From contig JAPEUQ010000004.1 of NCBI GenBank assembly GCA_027946365.1, positions 2,666,001 through 2,730,000 on the forward strand: a DNA stretch of 64,000 nucleotides, given 5' to 3'. Source of the DNA: Kalmusia sp. IMI 367209 (lineage: Eukaryota; Ascomycota; Dothideomycetes; Pleosporales; Didymosphaeriaceae). The notes under the pieces were generated by a model, which did no database searches, had not been told where the DNA came from, and saw nothing but the letters and a program-made list of their open reading frames with translations. A program made the translations under genes and the position numbers. Positions 56,801-64,000 of this stretch are shown in pieces (position 1 is the first letter of the stretch; each line of letters starts with the position of its first letter).

Positions 56801-57544
56801 TTCGCCAGTAGCTCGACGTGGATGCGGGGATTCGAGAGCAGAAGACTTACAGCAGAACTATCCGAGTACATTACTCTCGGGAGTTTCTTCCCGGTTGCGA
56901 TGGTCTATTGGAATGCTGAATCGAAATGCTGCTTCAGTGCAAGAGGGGCTACATATGCGGGATGGACGAGATATCGATACCCGCTATGGGAGTTGCAGCA
57001 ACCCAAGTGGCGAGCAGCACGCGTAGAAGAGTAAACAATGTTGTCGATCGCGTGAAGTGGTAGTGTTGATCTAAAGAAATCACTCAAGAACCCTCATTAA
57101 GAAGACCCAAAGTGGCACCGCACCTTCCTCGTGTTCACCTTTTAAGCTAACCGACAAAAGCAAAGATGCCTACGTAGATATGAACCATCAAGGAGCTCGC
57201 CATGAAGCCTATAATATTCAATAAAAATTTTCTTGCTATACGCGCAGCTGATCGACACTCGAAGCGCCGGTAGCTTAGTCCTTGAGCTTCTGTGCTAGGA
57301 CGAGTCCGCCGTGCGGAAACATTACAATATAGATAACGGATGCCGTGGTCTCTTCGTGAAGGTCTTTATAGTGAACGACTCTTTTCGCAATTGGATATAT
57401 TAGCAACAGGGAGCCGTGTGATATCATCAAGTCCCTAAGGCTTAAAAGGCCCTCAATATGAAGGGTGGCTACGACCGCACAGTCTCAGTCTACATATTGA
57501 TGATGTTCATTCATGTCTTTGATAGCCTCGACGGTAACGGTGTT
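56801..57544. other. Intergenic, unresolved 5' end of metalloprotease
   Basis: May contain the first exon of the M43 gene (within 56801-57100), which I cannot place. The rest to 57544 is 3' side of IST3 with no feature. Confidence 0.4.
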
Positions 57545-58480
57545 TTATGACCGAGGCGACCGCTTCGAGCGAGAATGTCTGTGATCAACCTCATCCGAGC
57601 TATAGTGGCGTCGCTCACGACTATGATCACTACGATCGCGGCCCCGTCGCGTTCGGTCCTTATCTCGAGACCTCTCCCTGTCACTCGAATCATCGCGATG
57701 TCTCCGCGAATTCCTGTGGCGGTCTTCGTCTTCTGAGCCGTCCCGTCTGCTTCTATGATGCTCCCTTCTCCTGTCACGGCTCTCATCATCCGAGTCTGTA
57801 TGCCTGATTTTTCTACGCTCTCCATCACGATCGCGCCTATGCCTCCTTTCATGTCTCCGCTCTCGCTCCTTCTCTTTTCGCTTGCTCTTCTTGTATTTCT
57901 TTACCGCGGAATCGGCCTTCTCCTGTAACCTCTTCACTAATGAGTCCTTCATTGGGTCTTCCTCGTCTAAGTTTGCAATTGCTTTTTCTAGTTCAATTTC
58001 CTCTGGTAACAGCGGCCGATCATCGTCAGAGTCGCTTTCGCTCTCGGTGCGCCGCCTCTTCCGCCGGCCCCCATCCGACTCGTTGCCGGCATCGGCATCG
58101 AGCTCTCCCATGGTATTGTCCCTCATGTCCTCATCATCTCTCGGCTTGTACCGCGTATGGTCCACTTTCAGCACCCTGTCCATGAACGTTGCTCCACCCA
58201 GATTGTCTACGGCAAGGTCGCAGCTCCTCTGGTCCTCATACTTCAGCCAGGCGAAGCCTTTGGACTTGCCCGTCTCCTTGTCGCGTGCGAGTCGAATCCA
58301 CACAGGTTCCCCGAACTGTGAGAATACGGTGATGATGTCGCCTTCAGAGAGCTCGAACGGCAGGCCGCCGATGTAGATGAAGGCTGTGTCGCGATAGTCG
58401 GTATGCCAGGAGCCTTCCGGATTTATGCCCTCTTCTAGCTCGCGCTTGTTGAGCTTTTGGATAGCGCGTACGGAATTCAT
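57545..58480 (-). CDS. IST3: RES-complex splicing factor Ist3/Snu17 (RBMX2)
   Basis: U2 snRNP-associated RRM protein of the RES complex, needed for efficient pre-mRNA splicing and retention. 311 aa, no intron. The N-terminus MNSVRAIQKLNKRELEEGI and SWHTDYRDTAFIYIGGLP are hallmarks of the family; the RRM covers about residues 33-111, with RNP2 (IYIGGL) and RNP1 (KGFAWLKY). A Glu/Asp stretch and a long Arg/Ser/Asp/His-rich tail follow, longer than in yeast. It is divergent from the dynein light intermediate chain gene with 427 nt between starts, which likely serves both promoters. Confidence 0.95.
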   Translation of the reverse strand: MNSVRAIQKLNKRELEEGINPEGSWHTDYRDTAFIYIGGLPFELSEGDIITVFSQFGEPVWIRLARDKETGKSKGFAWLKYEDQRSCDLAVDNLGGATFMDRVLKVDHTRYKPRDDEDMRDNTMGELDADAGNESDGGRRKRRRTESESDSDDDRPLLPEEIELEKAIANLDEEDPMKDSLVKRLQEKADSAVKKYKKSKRKEKERERRHERRHRRDRDGERRKIRHTDSDDESRDRRREHHRSRRDGSEDEDRHRNSRRHRDDSSDRERSRDKDRTRRGRDRSDHSRERRHYSSDEVDHRHSRSKRSPRS

Positions 58481-58907
58481 AGCGAGCGTGCGTCGGGGCG
58501 CGGGGAGCTCGTAGTAGAAAGGAAGCAGTGTAGAGAAGCAGCTAGGGTCGTAGCCGGATGCGCAGAGAAAGAATGGGGATCTCGGGTAGAGGAAGTAGCT
58601 TTCGCGGCACCGGAGAGGTCCCTCAAGCCAATAGTGAGAAGAGAGCAGTTGGGTGCAGTCGTCCTGTGGTTAATCTCGAGAACACGCGCAAGCTGGACAT
58701 TTTGTCTTGGCGGCGCATCCCTGCACCAAAAGCTCCATCGAACAAAGGGTCCCAGACCTCCACAACACCCCCGCAGCACATTCATTACCCATCTGTCTGT
58801 ATTGCTCCCTTCGCGTGCTGCTAAACACTCGCTTTGCGCGGCACTGAGTCATCAGGCGCGGCACGTCATCACCTCGAAGCCACCTGAAACCCCCGAACTT
58901 CTCCGCA
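58481..58907. promoter_or_regulatory. Divergent promoter region IST3 / dynein LIC
   Basis: 427-nt region between two outward-facing start codons. No clear TATA box; housekeeping-type. Confidence 0.5.
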
Positions 58908-60621
58908 ATGGCGAGCGCGCGTCGGAGCTCCAACTTCCCTGTGCGGCGGCCGAATAGCAGAGACCAGGAGAAGGAAGAGATATGGAAGCCTATGCTGGAC
59001 AACATTTCGAGCGGCAAACGACTACCAGAAAAGAGCTTGCTAGTTTTAGGTAGGGGAAACTCGCAACATTGCAAAGGGGTAGTGCTAATGGAAACAGGCG
59101 GCACGCCCGAGACACAAAGGGAGTTCCTGGAATCAGTAGCTACGGATCCTACGAACAATCGAAGACCGCCAGATCGAGGGCGAAAGCCACCAATCGCAAA
59201 TCAGTTCGCGCTGGGCTATACCTATCAGGATGTGCTCGACACCGATCATGAAGGTATGAACAGCGGGTTGCTGAAGTAGGAAGGAACTGACATATACAGA
59301 TACACTCGCTCGTCTCTCGCTATATCTCCTCGCAAACCCCTCGCCGTCATTCACGCCCCTTATAAAGCCTTACCTGAACCCGCGCACACTCCCGCACATG
59401 CTAGTAGTTATTCTCCTCGATTGGAACCACCCTTGGCTATGGATACGGCAACTGCGCGACTGGATACGCGTCCTACGATCCCTCATTCTATCTCTCGACG
59501 ATGCTTCGAAAGAGGTGCTCGAGGAGAACATCAGCACCCTACAGGACAAGGGCCGGACTGTAGGCGGTTCGGAGAGCAACAGTGCTTTAGAAAATGTGAA
59601 GGTGCCTATGGGTCCTGGAGAGTGGGATGAACCGCTTGGCATACCACTCTGTGTCGTGTGCCAGAATGCAGACAAGATTGAGGCACTCGAGCGAGAGCGA
59701 GGGTGGAAAGAGGAGGAATTCGACTTTATCTTGCAGTATCTGCGTACCATCTTACTTAAACACGGGGCTAGTCTTGTCTACACTATGCCATCGGCGCCAG
59801 GATCACTACAGACACTTATTCATTCAGCCCTAGGAATCAAGTCCCTCCTAAAGCAAAAGCAACTGAAGCACAATGTAACGGACCGCGATCGAGTCTTAGT
59901 CCCGCCCAATTGGGATTCTTGGGCAAAGATTCGAATTCTCAGAGATGGGTTCGACGTGGAAGGGATCAGTCAGAAATGGTCGGTCGATATAGATCAGATC
60001 CCTCAACAGATGAAGATTGTCGAGAATGATCAGACCCCTCCCAACGGCGAGGAGCAAGCGAACAACGCCCCTTTGCAGAATACAGATGATGAAGCTGAAG
60101 GTTCCTCTGCAACATCGATCTACGAAGAAACCATCAGAAACCCCGAATCAGATTTCCCACTGTCCGCTCTCCATTCGAAACAGATAAATGGCATCGAGGT
60201 GTCGAGCCAAGACACACAAGAATTCCTCAAAGGCCAAGTCCAGATCCTTGATCAGCTTCGCCTTGAAGACGACAATGAGGCAAAGGTGAAAGCAGCAAAG
60301 AAAGAAGTCGACACAAACTACCGGGCTTATACGGATGATGCGTCGGGTGTGGTGGAAGAGCATATTGGTCCCGTGCAATTCAATATGGGTGGTATTCAGG
60401 TCAACGCTGACGAAATGGTTAAGCGATTACAGGTGTGTATTTATGGTGGGTATGGAATCCGACAGGGCTAATACTAAGCACAGGAGCGCGAGACCAGTCG
60501 TGCTAACGAGAACAATCCGGCCACAACACCACCACCAAACGCACCTGATGCTGGCAAGATGGATAACGACAAGCTTATGTCCTTCTTTTCTGGTCTCATC
60601 AACAAACCTTCCACCAAATAG
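58908..60621 (+). CDS. Cytoplasmic dynein light intermediate chain
   Basis: Subunit that binds the dynein heavy chain and links cargo adaptors, needed for nuclear migration and retrograde transport in hyphae. 522 aa in four exons: 58908-59049, 59098-59253, 59300-60432 and 60484-60621; introns are 46-51 nt and phases agree. The G-domain-like start is LLVLGGTPETQREFLESV, a degenerate P-loop typical of fungal forms, followed by FALGYTYQDVLD and LLDWNHPWLWIRQL. The region FDFILQYLRTILLKHGASLVYT matches the LIC core. The last part is polar with an end MDNDKLMSFFSGLINKP, a short helix likely used for adaptor binding. Confidence 0.95.
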
Positions 60622-61525
60622 CCTATAAGAGGCAAGAAGGATATCTATTCCATAGATCACTACCTTACAATAGCTGCACAATCCACGCATCAGGGGCGAT
60701 TGCTAGCAAGGCGGACTCGGTCGGATATTCGGGTTGGTGCTTCTCACATTTGCGTTTTCAAATTCACTGTCTATCTGCGGTTGTCGTTTCGGGGGTCAGC
60801 ATGGCTTTATACCCACTGCATAGTTTGCGCTATCGAATTTGATTCTCGCGTCATTGCGTTTCTACATTAGAGACGCGAGTTCGTTTGTATTCTTTATCAT
60901 TTGGTCCACTTTGAGGAGAAGACGACACCACGAATGTGTGATATTGTGTTTCCTCAGGCCATTTTTTCTGATCTTGTGTTATGTACATAAGCTCCATCGA
61001 CCGTTTGCGGCCGCGTCACCATTATTGCATTCATCACGAAGTAGGTTGATCACTGAATGTGCATCCGCGTGCATCCACATGAATGATGCTTTCGTGCACT
61101 TGCCTCCACGGTACCTGTTCAACACGTTTATGATTACTAAGATCCATCCTACACGTTTTGAACTAGCGGACCTCCGCATTTTAGATCCCTCAGCTCGCTC
61201 AAAATGGAAGTTAGATATCACCGCTTTAGGTAACAGCGAGTGAGCTGAAAAGACGTTTCGCCAAGAGAGCATCATCAATGTCAGATCCTTAGCTCTCGTA
61301 GACGTATATACTGTACCTTCGTAGTCGCACAACTGGTGCTTATCGAGCAGAAGAGCACAACCTCTATGCCTGATGTCCTAGCATAATATTCTGCACACTA
61401 CCCACATACCTCAATTGCTCGTATATAAAACCTGCGCGTACTGTAAAGGTTTCCTTTCCGCGGGTCCACAATACCCGGAGCCGCTGGACCATTGAAGGCG
61501 CCCAGTCACACATACAACACATACA
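60622..61525. other. Intergenic, no supported gene
   Basis: 3' side of the dynein gene and promoter of the nitronate monooxygenase gene. Short frames only. Confidence 0.6.
61424..61429 (+). promoter_or_regulatory. TATA box-like TATAAA
   Basis: TATAAA 97 nt upstream of the nitronate monooxygenase start. Confidence 0.5.
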
Positions 61526-62575
61526 ATGGCCTCCATCAAGGAACAACTACCATGGACGGCCACGCCCCTCATCGTCAGCGCCCCGATGGGCGGCTTCGCC
61601 GGTCCCGACCTCGCGACAGCCGTCTCCCTCGCCGGCGGCTTCGGCCTCATCGGCGGTCTCAACGTCATGTCGGATCTACGCGCACAACTCCAGGGCGCAA
61701 CAGAGACCTTCAAAGCCAGTACCAACCCTTCTATCACGTCTTCTCCGACCCTGCCGCTGGGCGTCGGCCTCCTCCCGTTCATTTGTAAAATCGAGGAGGT
61801 CGTCCCCGTGATCGCAGAATTCAAGCCGACAGTCGTGTGGCTATTCGCGGCGAAGGAGCTGGAGCACTATGCTGAGTGGGCCGCCGCGTTGAGGACCGCG
61901 AGTCCCCAATCCAAGATCTGGATCCAAGTCGGCAACGTCGAAGCCGCGCTCTGCGTTGCAAGGACCGCATCGCCCGATGCGTTATGTCTTCAAGGCGCAG
62001 ACGCAGGAGGTCACGGCTTCGAGAAAGGCGCAGGGGTCATCTCGCTAGTCCCTGAAGCAGCAGATGCGCTTCGCAGAGATGGCCTCGGTCATATACCGTT
62101 GCTAGCGAGCGGTGGTATCGTTGACGGGCGTGGCGTCGCGGCTGCACTTGCACTCGGTGCCTCAGGCGCAGTCCTAGGTACGAGGTTCCTGGCGAGCAAG
62201 GAGGTCACTATCCACCCTACGGCCCAGGCTGCTATCCTTGAGGCAGAAGACGGGGGGCAGGTTACGAAGAGGAGCAAGGTTTTCGATCAACTTCGCGGAC
62301 CGAACATTTGGCCTGAGGCGTATGATGGGAGGAGTTTGGTGGTGCAGAGTTACGAGGATCACGTTAATGGGATGAGTCTTGAGGAAATCCAGAGGCTGCA
62401 CAATGAGGCTGTTGGCGGGCCAGACAAGGGATATGCCACAGGGAGAAAGGGTCGAGCTGCGATATGGGCAGGGACAGGGGTTGGGATTGTGAACGAGGTG
62501 GAGGGGGCGAAGGACATTGTGGATAAGGTGAGGAGAGAGGCGAAAGAGATCATGAGCGGGTTGGTTATGGGGTAA
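61526..62575 (+). CDS. Nitronate monooxygenase (2-nitropropane dioxygenase)
   Basis: FMN-dependent TIM-barrel enzyme that oxidises alkyl nitronates, such as propionate 3-nitronate, and so detoxifies plant nitro compounds. 349 aa, intron-less. Landmarks: N-terminal PLIVSAPMGGFAGPDLATAVSLAGGFG, the flavin/active-site motif QGADAGGHGFEKG (His), LLASGGIVDGRGVAAALALGASGAVLGTRF for phosphate binding. No extra domain and a length in line with the family. No signal peptide, so it is probably cytosolic or peroxisomal. The exact substrate cannot be told. Confidence 0.94.
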   Translation: MASIKEQLPWTATPLIVSAPMGGFAGPDLATAVSLAGGFGLIGGLNVMSDLRAQLQGATETFKASTNPSITSSPTLPLGVGLLPFICKIEEVVPVIAEFKPTVVWLFAAKELEHYAEWAAALRTASPQSKIWIQVGNVEAALCVARTASPDALCLQGADAGGHGFEKGAGVISLVPEAADALRRDGLGHIPLLASGGIVDGRGVAAALALGASGAVLGTRFLASKEVTIHPTAQAAILEAEDGGQVTKRSKVFDQLRGPNIWPEAYDGRSLVVQSYEDHVNGMSLEEIQRLHNEAVGGPDKGYATGRKGRAAIWAGTGVGIVNEVEGAKDIVDKVRREAKEIMSGLVMG

Positions 62576-64000
62576 GGGACTGGCTGCCAAGTGTGAGCAT
62601 AGCCGTGGCTTCTAATGTTAATATTCTTTGGGGGCTGCTAGGGAAGCTCATGTCGTTCCTCACACACAAAAGTGATCATTTCAAGTATGGCGGGCTATGC
62701 AAGTCCAGATACCTTAGACGTTGTTCCAGTGTCCTACTATCAACTATGTGCGGCGTGTCATTTCGTGATAAATGTTAAAATTGCAGGCGTCCGGGTGCAT
62801 TCGTCGTCCATTGGCGAGTCGGCTTATAACGCAAACTGCACGAATGCGGCACGACTATGAGGAGATAGTATGCACAATCATTTCCATTTACGACCGGAAC
62901 AAAGAGAGAAATCCCGGGAATGAGGCCTCTTTGGCACTGCCTTGTTGAGTTCGACCTGGTGGAGGTGACTATTTTCTTTTGGGTTTGTTGAGTGTCGGTC
63001 ACTGCACATGACAGAATGAGTCTGACAGTCTACTTAGTGCAGGTGAACTTCTCACGAGCATTAGTTCTTGCCGAAACGTAACCGAGCTGGTAGGGGGAAT
63101 ATGCGCGATAAACCGTTCACGGGTTTAACACGGTATAGAACGTGATAATGTAGTAAGGATGAGCGGTACTTGCAGGGAGTCGCTAATCGCGCGAACGTCT
63201 GGCATGGCTTCCGAGGCCGATAATCCAGGTCCAATCACGTTGCATAATGTGGTCAATTATTTCATTCTCATGTTACTAACTCATGCAAGGCGGTAAGAGG
63301 ACAAATCGAGCGGATACGAGCGGTTGTGCTCCTGAAGGGCAATTTCAGATGTTCTCGAACAATGCCCTTCATAGATATCGATATCCCCATTTTGAACCGT
63401 TACCGACCAAGTCTACATCTTCGGCTTTGTGCGTTGAGCATCCGGCACTAGCTTATCACGTACCTGTTGTGAACAGTCGCATCATAACCGGTTAAGAGAT
63501 ACAGCCATCCCTACCCTAGCTTGATCTAGGCCGATTTTCGGGCGGATCGATGTTGTCGAGACGACCCTCACTTGATGCTGTGCCGCACGACTGCGTTGAG
63601 CACAAAATTTGAAGACCTGTACTCTTCCGCTTTTGGGAAGGAGTCCGAATAAACTGAATTTATGATCTTGTGAAAGGACCGAAGAAGCCACGGCAATTCT
63701 GATCGACATGTCTCCGGTTTGCGCATCCTTTCACCTCCATTCTGGTTTCAATGTTTGAAGTCACGGTTGAGAATAACTTCTCACCGGTCTCATGATTCTC
63801 GTCCTGACCGAGGGTCGGGCCGCGTCAGCAATATCCTCTACGATGTTCTTTGTTCAGGCTAAAGCAGAATATGGTTTTGCCGTTGCAAACGAAGAACTGT
63901 GCCGCAAAATAGATGCAGAGCTTCGACATTGCGGACGGTTGCGGGGTCAAAAATCCCCGATCGGGCAGTTGTTTTATCGCGCGATAAAGCAATCGCAGGG
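62576..64000. other. Intergenic to right edge
   Basis: No supported gene on either strand; only frames below 80 aa. Nothing repetitive seen. Confidence 0.55.

Noticed and set aside
57547..58376. Long plus-strand frames opposite IST3
   Set aside because: Antisense shadows of the Arg/Ser/Asp-rich IST3 coding region.
1..64000. CRISPR arrays, bacterial operons or insertion sequences
   Set aside because: No regularly spaced repeats or transposase genes; the spliced eukaryotic gene structure rules out a prokaryotic window.

Overview
This window is nuclear DNA of a filamentous ascomycete (Pezizomycotina). A Dothideomycete is my best guess from gene content, but this is inference. The evidence is many short spliceosomal introns (about 45-190 nt, GT...AG, often with a CTGAC/CTAAC-like branch site), eukaryotic ribosomal, snoRNP and spliceosome genes, fungal-type transcription factor and Ras-GEF genes, and a rich set of secreted proteins with signal peptides and GPI-like tails. 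Gene models below were assembled by hand from splice sites and reading phase; exon ends come from the sequence, not from transcripts.

Left part (1-18 kb): a single-pass membrane protein (minus), a Q/G/Y-rich glycine-zipper protein (plus), a tiny secreted eight-cysteine hydrophobin-like protein (minus), a secreted six-cysteine protein (minus), an AA9 lytic polysaccharide monooxygenase (minus), a GPI-type cupredoxin (plus), ribosomal protein L22 (plus), an acidic leucine-rich-repeat/F-box-like protein (minus) and the snoRNP protein Nhp2 (minus).

Middle part (18-43 kb): a C2H2/fungal-specific transcription factor (minus) is divergent, across about 3.1 kb, from a Cdc25-type Ras GEF with SH3 and WW domains (plus). 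Then come a GH16 GPI-type glycosidase, a proline/alanine-rich secreted protein, a 2EXR-like protein and an LDB19-type alpha-arrestin with two PPxY motifs. Long gene-free stretches lie at 21.2-24.3, 30.6-32.6, 35.6-37.8 and 39.2-43.1 kb.

Right part (43-57 kb) looks like an accessory, secretome-rich island: two tandem paralogous six-cysteine secreted proteins, an F-box gene broken by two one-base frameshifts, a secreted protein with a deaminase-like zinc signature, a GH25 lysozyme, a GH76 mannanase and an M43 metalloprotease with an irregular centre. The last 6.5 kb is housekeeping again: IST3 splicing factor divergent from dynein light intermediate chain, then a nitronate monooxygenase.

The most notable observation is that the secreted protein at 7.1-8.0 kb and the tandem pair at 43.1-44.9 kb appear to be one family. 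They share C-x9-C, C-x12/13-C and C-x3-C cysteine pairs in the same order, and a phase-0 intron directly after an Arg codon just before the final C-x3-C.
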